DNA of 64,000 bases from Roseibium algicola (GCF_001999245.1 NZ_CP019630.1:3092501-3156500); one strand, 5' to 3'; shown: positions 38,094 through 46,585, counted from the stretch's first letter. Numbers and translations: made by a program. Notes: generated by a model from the sequence alone, not told the origin.

Positions 38094-39257
38094 ATGCTGA
38101 CCCTGCCCACTTACGAAAACCGTCTGGAACCCTACAGCCTCATCGGAGAAGCCCTGACCCCGCGTGCCCCGCGGGTGCCGCTGACCCGCACCGCTTTTGC
38201 CGCGGCGCATGTGGTGTCTGATCCGCTGCGCGAGCGCGATCCATGGGTTGGTTCTCCGGCTGTCGATTGGGAAAATACGCTGAAATTCCGGCACTGGCTG
38301 TGGGATCAGGGGCTGGGACTGGCCGAGGCGATGGACACCGCGCAGCGCGGCATGGGCGTTGACTGGGCAACGGCGAAGGAACTCATCGAACGCACCATGA
38401 AAGAGGCGAAGGCGCATCCGCTGAAGCCGCGTGTTGCCTGCGGGGCAGGCACCGATCAGGTGCCGCTGGAAAATCTCAAGACGAACGACGACATCGTTGC
38501 GGCCTATACGGTCCAGCTGGAGGCCATCGAGGCGGCAGGCGGTCAGGCGATCCTGATGGCATCGCGGGCGCTTCCCGCCATCGGGGCCGGGCCGGACGAT
38601 TACGCCGACGTCTATGGCCGGCTGATCCGTCAGGCGCGGGAGCCGATCATCCTGCACTGGCTGGGCGACATGTTCGATCCGGAATTGACCGGCTATTGGG
38701 GGTCTAAGGATGTCTCGGCGGCGTCCGACGCCGTCCTCGCCATCATCGAAAGCCATGCAGCGAAGGTCGACGGCATCAAGATTTCCTTGCTCGATCAGGC
38801 ACACGAAGAAGCCTTCCGTGCACGCTTGCCTGACGGTGTGCGGCTTTATACCGGCGATGACTTCAACTATGCAGATCTGATCGCCGGCGATGGCAAGCAC
38901 TATTCGCATGCTCTGCTGGGGGCCTTTGCGGCGATTGCCCCCGTGGCGAGCCAGGCGCTTGAGGCATTGGCGGAAGGGGATATGGATACCTATCACCAGC
39001 TCTTCGCGCCAACCGTTCCGCTGAGCCGGGAAATCTTCAAGGCGCCGACCCGCTTCTACAAGGCCGGAATCGCGTTTCTTGCCTGGCTGAACGATGCCCA
39101 GAGCCACTTCATCATGCCGGCCGGTTTTCAGTCTTCGCGTGAGATTGCCCACTACGCGGAAGTCTTCCGGCTTGCGGATCAGGCGCGTTTGTTGTCAAAG
39201 CCGGAGATCGCCGAGGAGCGCATGGGGCTGCTCCTGAAACTGCACGGGATCGGATAG
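38094..39257 (+). CDS. DUF993 family, dihydrodipicolinate-synthase-like (putative aldolase/lyase)
   Basis: The 387-aa protein matches the uncharacterised DUF993 family (TIM-barrel relatives of DapA/NAL). Visible blocks are DQGLGLAEAMDTAQRGMGVDWATAKELI, RVACGAGTDQVP, LHWLGDMFDPELTGYWGS and DGIKISLLDQAHEEAFRARLPDGVRLYTGDDFNYADLIAGDG; the Lys in GIKIS is at the place where DapA-type enzymes carry their Schiff-base Lys. A retro-aldol or dehydratase step on a keto-sugar acid is inferred. It lies between Dabb and the second LacI gene. Confidence 0.8.
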   Translation: MLTLPTYENRLEPYSLIGEALTPRAPRVPLTRTAFAAAHVVSDPLRERDPWVGSPAVDWENTLKFRHWLWDQGLGLAEAMDTAQRGMGVDWATAKELIERTMKEAKAHPLKPRVACGAGTDQVPLENLKTNDDIVAAYTVQLEAIEAAGGQAILMASRALPAIGAGPDDYADVYGRLIRQAREPIILHWLGDMFDPELTGYWGSKDVSAASDAVLAIIESHAAKVDGIKISLLDQAHEEAFRARLPDGVRLYTGDDFNYADLIAGDGKHYSHALLGAFAAIAPVASQALEALAEGDMDTYHQLFAPTVPLSREIFKAPTRFYKAGIAFLAWLNDAQSHFIMPAGFQSSREIAHYAEVFRLADQARLLSKPEIAEERMGLLLKLHGIG

Positions 39258-39264
39258 ACCTTTC

Positions 39265-40278
39265 ATGAAGAAGCGGCCGACAATTCTGGATGTTGCAAGG
39301 CAGGCGGGCGTTTCGAAATCGACCGTCTCGCTGGTGCTCCAGAATTCGTCGCTGGTGAAACAGTCAACCCGGGAAGAGGTGGCCAGGGCCATTGATGAGC
39401 TTGGGTATGTCTACAACCGGTCGGCTGCCGGATTGCGGGGCGCTGCATCCGGCCTCATCGGCCTGATCATCAACGACCTGCGCAACCCCTTCTTCACCGA
39501 ATTTGCCGCCAGTGCGCAGATGACCTTTGCCAGCAAGGGATACTCGACCGTCATCGCCAATACGGATGAGGACCCGGAAATCCAGGCTCAGGTGATCGAC
39601 AGCATGATCGAGCATGGCGTGTCGGCCTTCGTCATCTCGCCGACCTATGGCGGCGACGAAAGCCCCTTCGAACGGATCGAGCGGGCCGGAATTCCCACCA
39701 TGCAGGTGCTGCGCCAGCTGGACGAGCGCACGGACCTGTTTCCCTTCGCTTCGCATGACTACGCCTTTGGAGGCGAAGCAGCGACACGGCACCTGATCGA
39801 TACGGGATGTCAGAAGATCGCCTTTGCCGGCGGTCTGGCGGATCGTCCGATCACCTTGGAGCGCATGTCCGGCTATCGAAGCGTGATGCAGGCGAACGAC
39901 CTTGCGCCGACCATTTTTCACGGACGGCCATCGAGGCAGTTCGGCCGTGAAATCGCGCTGAAGATCCTTCAGGAACACGAAGGCCTGGAAGCGGCGATCT
40001 GTTTCAGCGACCTGGTTGCGCTTGGCATGCTGAGCGGCTTTGCCGAGCTTGGCATCAAGGTTGGTCAGGATTTCAGGATCATCGGCTTCGACGATATCGA
40101 GGAATGCTCATTGGCCTTTCCCAGGCTCAGTTCGGTGCGCTGCGATACCGCGCTGTTCGGCCGCAATGCTGCCGAAGCGATGCTGGCCTGGATTGTCGAT
40201 GGCGTCAGGCCTCCCGACACGAAACATTATCCGGTCGAGCTGATCAAACGGCAATCGACCCTGGGACTTAATGCATGA
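39265..40278 (+). CDS. LacI-family regulator embedded in the sugar operon
   Basis: The 337-aa protein has the HTH TILDVARQAGVSKSTVSLVLQNSSLVKQSTREEV (about residues 4-40), hinge helix VYNRSAAGLRGAASG, and a ligand-binding core related to GalR/CcpA types (FRIIGFDDIEECSLAFPRLSSVR). It has a Lys in the specificity position of the recognition helix (SKSTVS), unlike the repressor at 28270. No operator lies just upstream, since it is inside an operon. It is the best local candidate for the TGGAACGTTCCA sites at 23325-23372. The kinase gene start overlaps its stop (ATGA). Confidence 0.9.
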   Translation: MKKRPTILDVARQAGVSKSTVSLVLQNSSLVKQSTREEVARAIDELGYVYNRSAAGLRGAASGLIGLIINDLRNPFFTEFAASAQMTFASKGYSTVIANTDEDPEIQAQVIDSMIEHGVSAFVISPTYGGDESPFERIERAGIPTMQVLRQLDERTDLFPFASHDYAFGGEAATRHLIDTGCQKIAFAGGLADRPITLERMSGYRSVMQANDLAPTIFHGRPSRQFGREIALKILQEHEGLEAAICFSDLVALGMLSGFAELGIKVGQDFRIIGFDDIEECSLAFPRLSSVRCDTALFGRNAAEAMLAWIVDGVRPPDTKHYPVELIKRQSTLGLNA

Positions 40279-41546
40279 CAGATTGTTCGCGTGAGGCCCT
40301 GTTGCGGCGTCTGTTCGAGACGGCCGTTGCAGCGGCCGACCCGATGAAGTGCGTTCCCGCATTCCTGCCGGAAAGGGTTGACGGCCGGACAGTCGTGATC
40401 GGTGCCGGCAAGGCGTCGGCACGCATGGCCGAAGCGGTTGAAGCAGCCTGGGGGGCTTCAGAGGGACTGGTCATCACCCGCGACGGCTACTCCAGGCCTT
40501 GCCGGGGGAGCGAAATTGTCGAGGCATCACATCCGGTGCCGGACGGGCGTGGGCTTCAGGCAACACAGCGCCTTCTCGGTCTGTTGTCTTCGCTTGAAGA
40601 AGCGGATCACGTGATCGCGCTGATTTCAGGCGGGGCGTCGGCGCTGCTGGAGGCACCGGCCGGAGATATTTCGCTGGCTGACCTGCAGGCCTTGAATGAA
40701 GCCCTGCTGGCATCAGGCGCGCCAATCACCGACATGAACACGGTCCGCAAGCATGTCAGCCTGGTCAAGGGCGGCCAGCTTGCAGCGGCAGCCTATCCTG
40801 CCCGGATGACGGCGTTGATCATTTCCGATGTTGCCGGTGACGATCCGGCCTTTATTGCCTCAGGCCCGACGGTTGGCGATCGGACGACGCCAGCGGACGC
40901 GCGCGCGGTTATCGAACGCTTTGGCATGTCTGTGCCGGCTTCTGTTCTCGCTGTGCTGGACAGCGCCACCGGAGTGCTGCCGCCGGAAGATGAAAGAGTG
41001 TCGAGGGTGGAAAACCGCATCATTGCGGCACCATCGCTTTCGCTGGAAGCAGCGGCAAGCGTGGCAGCCGATGAAGGTATGGAAGTCGAAATCCTGGGCG
41101 ACGCCATTGAAGGCGAGGCGCGCGAAGTGGCTGAACAGCAGGCAAGACTCGCGATCGAACGCCAGCAGGCGATGAAACCGGGTGGGCGGCCCGTCCTGCT
41201 TCTGTCCGGCGGTGAATGCACGGTGACGCGGCGCGGCAAGGGCTGTGGTGGTCCGAATGCGGAATTTGCCCTTGCTCTCGCGATCGCTCTCAAGGGGGCA
41301 AACGGTCTTTACGGGATTGCTTGTGACACAGACGGTGTCGACGGGGCGGCGGATGTTGCAGGGGCGGTTGTTGGCCCAAGCACTCTTGAGCGTGCAGAGG
41401 CGCTTGGCCTCGACCCGGTCGCCATGCTCGGCGACAATGACAGCCACAGTTTCTTCGCGGCTCTTGGCGATCAGGTGGTGCCGGGGCCAACCCTCACCAA
41501 CGTCAACGATTTCCGTGCAATTCTCATCGAAAGCCCAATGATATGA
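40275..41546 (+). CDS. Glycerate 2-kinase (GckA/TtuD type, DUF4147)
   Basis: The enzyme phosphorylates D-glycerate to 2-phosphoglycerate, feeding lower glycolysis. The 423-aa protein has the N-terminal DUF4147 fold (VVIGAGKASARMAEAVE, EASHPVPDGRGLQAT, ALISGGASALLEAP, NTVRKHVSLVKGGQLA, IISDVAGDDPAFIASGPT) and the C-terminal MOFRL domain (LLSGGECTVTRRGKGCGGPNAEFALALA, CDTDGVDGAADVAGA). It points to glycerate, or a precursor such as hydroxypyruvate or tartronate semialdehyde, as an end product of the operon's pathway. Confidence 0.92.
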   Translation: MTDCSREALLRRLFETAVAAADPMKCVPAFLPERVDGRTVVIGAGKASARMAEAVEAAWGASEGLVITRDGYSRPCRGSEIVEASHPVPDGRGLQATQRLLGLLSSLEEADHVIALISGGASALLEAPAGDISLADLQALNEALLASGAPITDMNTVRKHVSLVKGGQLAAAAYPARMTALIISDVAGDDPAFIASGPTVGDRTTPADARAVIERFGMSVPASVLAVLDSATGVLPPEDERVSRVENRIIAAPSLSLEAAASVAADEGMEVEILGDAIEGEAREVAEQQARLAIERQQAMKPGGRPVLLLSGGECTVTRRGKGCGGPNAEFALALAIALKGANGLYGIACDTDGVDGAADVAGAVVGPSTLERAEALGLDPVAMLGDNDSHSFFAALGDQVVPGPTLTNVNDFRAILIESPMI

Positions 41547-42133
41547 ATGAGCTGGAGACGCTTCTCCAACGGGCGCGGGCCCTGATTTTCGATTGTGATG
41601 GCACGCTGGTGCAAACACCAACGCTCTATGCCGGTGCCTGGCAGGACGCGTTCAGGGCCGCCGGTCATCATATGGAGCCGGACTGGTACCACGCCCGGGC
41701 GGGAATGTCGGAACATGTGCTGCTTGATGACTACGAAGCCGAGCACGGCGTTACGGTGGATCGCCCACTGGCCGTTCGGGAGATGCGCACGGCAGTATTG
41801 GCCCGGATCGGTGAAGTCGGCGAGATCGAGGTAATAAGCGCCATTGCACGGAGGTTTCACGGCAAGTTGCCGATGGCGGTCGCCTCTGGTGGACCGCAGG
41901 AAGTGGTGCTGGCGTCGTTGAAGGAGACGGGACTGCTGCCGTTGTTCGATACGGTTGTCACGATTGATGACGTTGCCCATGCCAAACCGGCGCCGGATCT
42001 CTTCCTGGAAGCCGCTTCCCGGCTCGGTGTCGCAGCCGCACAATGCCTCGTGTTCGAGGACAGTCATCAGGGGCTTGAGGCAGCGCACAACGCAAGAATG
42101 CCGGTTGTTGATGTGAACCGGCTGATCGGATAA
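41543..42133 (+). CDS. HAD-superfamily phosphatase/phosphomutase-like protein
   Basis: The 196-aa protein has the HAD motifs: motif I FDCDGTLV, motif II in PMAVASGG, motif III Lys in HAKPAPD, and motif IV CLVFEDSHQGLEAA. The helical cap after motif I places it with beta-phosphoglucomutase/phosphoglycolate-phosphatase-like members. It is the last gene of the operon, overlapping the glycerate kinase stop (ATGA), and converges on the ECF gene. Substrate is probably a small sugar phosphate. Confidence 0.88.
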   Translation: MNELETLLQRARALIFDCDGTLVQTPTLYAGAWQDAFRAAGHHMEPDWYHARAGMSEHVLLDDYEAEHGVTVDRPLAVREMRTAVLARIGEVGEIEVISAIARRFHGKLPMAVASGGPQEVVLASLKETGLLPLFDTVVTIDDVAHAKPAPDLFLEAASRLGVAAAQCLVFEDSHQGLEAAHNARMPVVDVNRLIG

Positions 42134-42163
42134 CGCCGCGAAGCTGATTTCCACTCGTGCTGA

Positions 42164-43063
42164 TCAGTTCAGGTCAATTGGCGGACGTATCGTGTCCTCC
42201 TGATCTGCTCCAAGATGCCTGAGCTTTTCCGGGTTGCGGGTCACATAGACGGCGATGATCCTGCCGTTCCGGATCTGCAATGCGGTTGTCTGGACAATGC
42301 CGCGATCTTCCTCGGTTACAAAACCGGGCAGTCCGTCAATGTCGGCAAACCGGATCAGGCGTGACGGAGCCTTTCTGAAATAGCGGGCGAGTGCCGCAAA
42401 GAGGCTCATCGACCGTTCGTGTCCGAATGTCGGAGCTGACGTGGCAGGCACCTTGCCGCCGCCGTCGGCGTAGACGACGATGTCTTCGGCCAGCAGGGAT
42501 TGGAGTTTCTCCATGTCGCCGCTGCGCGATGCTTCGTAGAAGGCGGTCGCCAGCTTTCGGCCCTGTTCCGGCGTGGCGGAAAAGCGTGGTCTTGCTTCCT
42601 GCAGCCTTGCCCTGGCCCGGCTGGCGAGCTTGCGGCAGGCTGCCGGTTCCCGGTTGATGGCGGTCGAAATTTCCTCGAAACCCATGCTGAAAACGTCATG
42701 CAGCAGAAAGGCGGCCCTTTCGAGCGGTGACAGCCGCTCCAGAGCCACCATCACGGGCAATGTGATGTCGTCGGCGACTTCGGCATCTGATGTCGTCAGC
42801 AGGGGCTCGGGAAGCCAGGGGCCAACATAAGACATGCGGCGACGGCGTGCGGATTTCAATTCATTGAGGCAAAGCCGTGTGACGATGGTCTTCAGGAAGG
42901 CGACAGGCTCGCGCACCTTTTCCCGGTCGGCGGCAAGCCAGCGCAGCCAGGCTTCCTGAACCACGTCTTCCGCGTCGGAGACTGATCCCAGCATGCGGTA
43001 GGCGATGCGGGTCAATCGCCTGCGCAAAGCGGTGTCTTCTTCAAGGGCCGGTGTGTCCGTCAT
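42164..43063 (-). CDS. ECF41-family RNA polymerase sigma factor with SnoaL-like C-terminal domain
   Basis: The 299-aa protein has sigma region 2 (AYRMLGSVSDAEDVVQEAWLRW), region 4 (LSPLERAAFLLHDVFSMGFEEISTAI) and a C-terminal SnoaL/NTF2-like domain (about 165-290). Three ECF41 hallmarks are visible: WLPEPL (83-88) in the linker, DGGGK (200-204), and an NPEKL variant of the NPDKL motif (277-281). In ECF41 proteins the fused domain replaces an anti-sigma factor. It follows the flavodoxin gene by 15 bp. A GTG at 43069 is an alternative start. Confidence 0.9.
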   Translation of the reverse strand: MTDTPALEEDTALRRRLTRIAYRMLGSVSDAEDVVQEAWLRWLAADREKVREPVAFLKTIVTRLCLNELKSARRRRMSYVGPWLPEPLLTTSDAEVADDITLPVMVALERLSPLERAAFLLHDVFSMGFEEISTAINREPAACRKLASRARARLQEARPRFSATPEQGRKLATAFYEASRSGDMEKLQSLLAEDIVVYADGGGKVPATSAPTFGHERSMSLFAALARYFRKAPSRLIRFADIDGLPGFVTEEDRGIVQTTALQIRNGRIIAVYVTRNPEKLRHLGADQEDTIRPPIDLN

Positions 43064-43078
43064 GATCACGACAGCCTA

Positions 43079-43750
43079 TCACGTCAACGCCGGTTCGGGC
43101 CGCGCTTGCACCCGTCCGGCTGCAAACTGCAAGGCCGTTTTCGCCACGCGCCTGCCAAGATGGCGGGCGGTTGCCAGATCCGCGGCCGGGGGAGCTGTCT
43201 GCGGCCCTTCGTCGGTGTTCGACTGTGCCGCGGCCCCGAGCCAGAAGCCGAGCCGGTTGAGATCGTCTTCCGATCCTTGCGAGGAACAATTGGCTGGCGG
43301 CAGGTCCAGGCTGACCCAGTGCATGCCGTGCTGGGCTGCAAACAGGGCCAACTGGATGAGCACCGCCAGCTTGTCGCCGGAACGCGAACCGGAATTGGTG
43401 AAGCCGGCCGCAATCTTGTCCCGCCAGAGATAGCCCTTCGACATGATTTCCTGCGAGCTGGCTTCCTGAAAGGTCTTGAAGGCGGCGGAGGCTGCGCCGA
43501 CGTAGGTTGGCGTGCCGAAGATGATTGCGCTGGCCGCATTGAGTTCGTTCCAGCGGGTGCTGGCTTCATCGGCAGTCAGAAGCAATGCGCGTGCACCGTC
43601 GACATCCTCTATGCCCTGCCTGACAGCCGCTGCCTGACGTTCTGTGTGACCGTACCCGCTGTGAAAAACGACGGCGACGTCAATCAATTGCCGGTCATTC
43701 GCAAGCTTGGTCTGAAGCCCTGCTGCTGCATTCCCACTGTCCATCATCAT
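43079..43750 (-). CDS. Flavodoxin/WrbA-like NAD(P)H:quinone reductase family protein
   Basis: The 223-aa protein has a flavodoxin fold: FMN phosphate loop VVFHSGYGHTERQAAAV, the aromatic-containing loop FGTPTYVGAASAAFKTFQEAS, and KIAAGFTNSGSRSGDK. This fits the flavodoxin/NADPH-dependent FMN reductase group, close to WrbA. ATG at 43750 is preceded by AGGAGACGAAA. It is directly upstream of the ECF41 sigma gene, in the spot where ECF41 loci usually have a carboxymuconolactone decarboxylase, oxidoreductase or epimerase. Confidence 0.87.
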   Translation of the reverse strand: MMMDSGNAAAGLQTKLANDRQLIDVAVVFHSGYGHTERQAAAVRQGIEDVDGARALLLTADEASTRWNELNAASAIIFGTPTYVGAASAAFKTFQEASSQEIMSKGYLWRDKIAAGFTNSGSRSGDKLAVLIQLALFAAQHGMHWVSLDLPPANCSSQGSEDDLNRLGFWLGAAAQSNTDEGPQTAPPAADLATARHLGRRVAKTALQFAAGRVQARPEPALT

Positions 43751-43865
43751 TTTCGTCTCCTGCGCACACCTGGTGTTCGCAGGTAATGACAAGACAGCGG
43801 CGCTGGATGTGACATGCCGGACGGGATTTTTGAGCAAATGAGTTGTTCTGCCGCCCGAAAACGAG

Positions 43866-43886
43866 AAAACCCCGCCGGAGCGGGGC
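43866..43886 (-). terminator. Rho-independent terminator of infC
   Basis: On the minus strand, CCCCGC, loop TCCG, GCGGGG are followed by TTTTC and another T-run. It lies 27 bp after the infC stop, before the flavodoxin gene. Confidence 0.85.
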
Positions 43887-43912
43887 TTTCGGACATTCAA
43901 ACGCGATGAAGC

Positions 43913-44452
43913 TTACTTGATCGGAGCCAGAACCATAACCATCTGGCGGCCTTCAAGCTTCGGCGCGGATTCAACCTTGGCGATTTCGTTGGTTTCCTCA
44001 CGGACCTTGTTGAGCAAGTTCATGCCCAGGTCCTGGTGGGCCATTTCGCGGCCCCGGAAACGGAGTGTGACCTTCACCTTGTCGCCTTCGCCAAAGAACC
44101 GCAACATGCTCTTCATCTTCACCTCGTAGTCGTGGGTGTCGATGTTCGGACGCATCTTGATCTCCTTGATCTCGACGGTCTTCTGTTTCTTGCGGGCTTC
44201 TGCTGCTTTCTTCTGAGCCTGGTACTTGTACCGGCCATAGTCCAGGATCTTGCAGACAGGCGGATTTGCGTTCGGCTGGATTTCAACAAGATCCAACCCG
44301 GCATCCATGGCGATGCCCATCGCCTCTTCTGTCGGGATGACGCCACGATTGGCGCCTTCATGATCAATCAACTGGACTTCGCGAACGCGAATTTCGTGGT
44401 TTGTGCGCGGGCCTTCCTTCGTAGGAGGCGGGGCGCGGAACGGACGGCGAAT
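43913..44452 (-). CDS. infC: Translation initiation factor IF-3 (ATT start codon)
   Basis: IF-3 binds the 30S subunit, prevents subunit joining and proofreads start codons. From the ATT at 44452 the 179-aa product reads (M)[37 protein letters not shown], the normal alphaproteobacterial IF-3 N-terminus, and continues with [23 protein letters not shown] and the C-domain [15 protein letters not shown]...[15 protein letters not shown] lies 9 nt upstream of the ATT, and no ATG or GTG fits. A downstream TTG at 44371 would lose 27 conserved residues. The AUU start is the known basis of IF-3 autoregulation in E. coli. Confidence 0.96.
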   Translation of the reverse strand: MRRPFRAPPPTKEGPRTNHEIRVREVQLIDHEGANRGVIPTEEAMGIAMDAGLDLVEIQPNANPPVCKILDYGRYKYQAQKKAAEARKKQKTVEIKEIKMRPNIDTHDYEVKMKSMLRFFGEGDKVKVTLRFRGREMAHQDLGMNLLNKVREETNEIAKVESAPKLEGRQMVMVLAPIK

Positions 44453-44784
44453 GGTCGCAAACTCCTCTTTCGTTTCAACGTGGCGCTAGGGCTTTGATAT
44501 GCTCCATGCACAAAAATCCTCGGAACGCTGGTACCAAGGTGCTGAGATGGATATGGCCTAACGCCATCCCCCAGCGTCTTGCGAAACCGGCAAAAAGTCA
44601 AGCGAAAACACCGTTTTCGACATGCCGGGTCACATTTTCAGGGGCTAAGGCTCCGGCTGGCCTGATCATGGCCAGTCGGGCAACTGCCGGTTCTGGAAGG
44701 TTGCAATCCGACCGGCAGATGGTCAAGTAAGCAGTCAGCTCGCGCATATCAAGGAAGGACAGCGGTTTGGACGGCGGGAAATTC
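44453..44784. other. Intergenic region upstream of infC, no further gene seen
   Basis: About 330 bp separate infC from the divergent membrane-protein gene. It should hold the infC promoter and leader; I could not identify a convincing -35/-10 pair, and there is no thrS gene or tRNA. No frame in it has a ribosome-binding site. Confidence 0.5.
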
Positions 44785-45252
44785 ATGTTGCAGCTTCTCA
44801 GGATCGCGTTCGGTTTCATCTTCGCGGTGCTGGCGTGCGGCCTGTTCCTTGCCTGGGGCTTTTTCCGAGCCGGGCATCCGGAAGCCGATCCGATTGCCTT
44901 TGCAACAATGGTCGGAAGCGGTCTCGTGGGTGCAAGTGTGGTCGGTGCCACGGCCCTGGCCCCGGCTGCCGTTGCAATCGTTCTGGCCGAAGCTGCACGG
45001 CTGCGCAGTTTCCTGTTTCACGTCGGTGCCGCCGGGGTGATCGCCTTTGCAGTCTGGACACTTGGAGCCGAAGCCGCGGACAGTGCCTTCCGGCCGGGAA
45101 GTGCGGTTGCGCTGGCGGCCGGATTTATCGGCGGCGGAATTTACTGGCTGATTGCCGGGAGAACGTCAGGCTGCTGGCACGGAACCAAAGCGGCCGGTCA
45201 AGTGATGCACAAGTCGGCACAAGACGATCAGCCCGGACGCGACCACCTCTAG
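44785..45252 (+). CDS. Small integral membrane protein of unknown function
   Basis: The 155-aa protein has four hydrophobic segments (about 3-25, 37-68, 76-93, 105-124), with a Gly/Ala-rich second segment (MVGSGLVGASVVGATALAPAAVAIVLAEA) and a hydrophilic tail (TSGCWHGTKAAGQVMHK...). The arrangement is that of small alphaproteobacterial translocase-like proteins whose function is unknown. ATG at 44785 has GGCGGGA upstream; a TTG at 44767 is possible. It converges on the DUF1232 gene, 8 bp away. Confidence 0.72.
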   Translation: MLQLLRIAFGFIFAVLACGLFLAWGFFRAGHPEADPIAFATMVGSGLVGASVVGATALAPAAVAIVLAEAARLRSFLFHVGAAGVIAFAVWTLGAEAADSAFRPGSAVALAAGFIGGGIYWLIAGRTSGCWHGTKAAGQVMHKSAQDDQPGRDHL

Positions 45253-45260
45253 ACAGGCGG

Positions 45261-45635
45261 TCAGATTTCGCCGTCCTTCAAGGCATCCTTTGCAGCCTGA
45301 TAGTGATCCGGTCGGATGTGGCTGCGGATCATCGCGAGGGCAGCCAGAAGCACGGTTGCGTCATCGCCGAAGCCGATGCCGATCAGAAAGTCTGGAATTA
45401 CATCCAAAGGCAGCACGAAATATGCCAGCGATGCGAGCACGGTGGCCCGCACCTTGCTGGGTGTCGAGGGATCGAGTGCGCAGAAATAGCCGGCGACGAC
45501 ATCTTCCATGAACGGCACCTGACGCGCGGCCTTGCGGACCGTGGTCATCAATTTCTGACGGATCGTCTTCTTCTGCTCTTCCTCCGGACCGAGGATCTCG
45601 GGGTCAAAGCCAAGGTCTTCAAAAGTGGTGTTCAT
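45261..45635 (-). CDS. DUF1232 (YkvA-like) membrane protein
   Basis: The 124-aa protein carries the DUF1232 core: KVRATVLASLAYFVLPLDVIPDFLIGIGFGDDATVLLAALAMIRSHI, with the hallmark LPLDxIPD segment between two hydrophobic helices. The N-terminus is acidic and soluble. Function of the family is unknown. Confidence 0.87.
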   Translation of the reverse strand: MNTTFEDLGFDPEILGPEEEQKKTIRQKLMTTVRKAARQVPFMEDVVAGYFCALDPSTPSKVRATVLASLAYFVLPLDVIPDFLIGIGFGDDATVLLAALAMIRSHIRPDHYQAAKDALKDGEI

Positions 45636-45741
45636 GGAGCCGCCTGTGCTTGTGTTCGCCTTTAGAGATAGGTTTTCTTGCCAGCAGCTTCAACGTTTCG
45701 CCCTCCCAGGCCGGGCTGGAAGGGCCGCGCAAGGTCGCCGG

Positions 45742-45990
45742 TCAAAGGGTTGCGGCACTGTTTTCCTCAGCCTCGGTCAGGTCGCTATGGCCGAGGCGCT
45801 CCAATGCCCTGTCGATGTCCCGAAGGCCCGACGAATCCGGGGTTTCGTTACCCATCGGGCTTTCCGTAGCCGCCCGTTGCAGGGCGCGTGCGTCCTCTCG
45901 CATCCGCAGAAGCTCGTCTACGCGATCAGCCTTGCTGCGCGTGTTGTCTTTCAGAATACGGGCGATCTCGTCCCTGGTCCTGTCAGTCAT
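45742..45990 (-). CDS. Small acidic helical protein (82 aa), unknown
   Basis: I do not recognise a family. The sequence (MTDRTRDEIARILKDNTRSKADRVDELLRM...) is charged, predicted helical and cytoplasmic, with a tail LERLGHSDLTEAEENSAATL. An excellent AGGAGG lies 8 nt before the ATG, which is the main support. Its 5' leader contains the 15-bp stem-loop at 46010-46045. Confidence 0.72.
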   Translation of the reverse strand: MTDRTRDEIARILKDNTRSKADRVDELLRMREDARALQRAATESPMGNETPDSSGLRDIDRALERLGHSDLTEAEENSAATL

Positions 45991-46009
45991 GTCGGATCCT
46001 CCTGTAAGT

Positions 46010-46045
46010 GGCAGCCGGAGATCCTCTGCAGGATCTCCGGCTGCC
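46010..46045. promoter_or_regulatory. Perfect 15-bp stem-loop in the leader of the 82-aa gene
   Basis: GGCAGCCGGAGATCC, loop TCTGCA, GGATCTCCGGCTGCC. It ends 19 nt before the ATG of the minus-strand gene and has no T-tract after it on either strand. It may be an RNA structure controlling that gene or a DNA palindrome. Confidence 0.7.
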
Positions 46046-46190
46046 CGATACCGGGCAAACGTTCGAGACTGACAGAAGTTCCTCCGTACGACGGATCTCT
46101 GCGTTGGTCTTGGCGGCAGTTTCCCATCTTTTTCTGGAACATTTCCGCTGCTCTCCCGTTCTGCCTAATGCAACACGAAGGGAGTTGATC

Positions 46191-46442
46191 ATGTGGAAAA
46201 TCATGCTGGTTGCGGTCGCTTTGACTGGTCTGACCGCTTGCAACAACACGCAAAAGGGCGCGGTGATCGGTGGTGCCTCAGGCGCGGCGATCGGTGCTGC
46301 AACGACCGGTAAGGCAGGCGGAGCGCTTGTTGGTGGCGCTGTCGGCGCGGCTGCCGGTGCGCTTGTCGGAAGGGCAACGGAACCGGGCAAGTGTATCTAC
46401 CGCGATTCCTATGGCCGCGAATATGTGGCGGCTTGCCGTTAA
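46191..46442 (+). CDS. Glycine-zipper outer-membrane-type lipoprotein
   Basis: The 83-aa protein has a lipoprotein signal (lipobox LTAC, Cys at about residue 17) and a glycine zipper (GAVIGGASGAAIGAATTG... GALVGGAVGAAAGALVGRA) as in the 17-kDa/SlyB/OsmB families, then a short tail with two Cys (GKCIYRDSYGREYVAACR). It should sit in the outer membrane envelope. GGGAG precedes the ATG; a terminator follows at 46506. Confidence 0.85.
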   Translation: MWKIMLVAVALTGLTACNNTQKGAVIGGASGAAIGAATTGKAGGALVGGAVGAAAGALVGRATEPGKCIYRDSYGREYVAACR

Positions 46443-46505
46443 TCGGTCTGCCCGGCGATCTGCCGGGTCACCTTCTGTGCGCGGGAGTTGAGCCTCTCGC
46501 CTGAA

Positions 46506-46547
46506 AAACAAAAGGGACGACCTTTTCAAGGTTCGTCCCTTTTGTTT
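46506..46547. terminator. Strong bidirectional terminator
   Basis: AAAAGGGACGACCTT, loop TTC, AAGGTTCGTCCCTTTT (one bulged T), with A- and T-tracts on both sides. It separates the lipoprotein gene (plus) from the small TM-protein gene (minus). Confidence 0.88.
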
Positions 46548-46585
46548 GGTCTTTCGAAGGGCTCTACCCTTCCGGACTGGTGAAC

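Noticed and set aside
42164..43063. A separate anti-sigma factor gene for the ECF
   Set aside because: None is encoded nearby; ECF41 proteins carry their regulatory domain as a C-terminal fusion.
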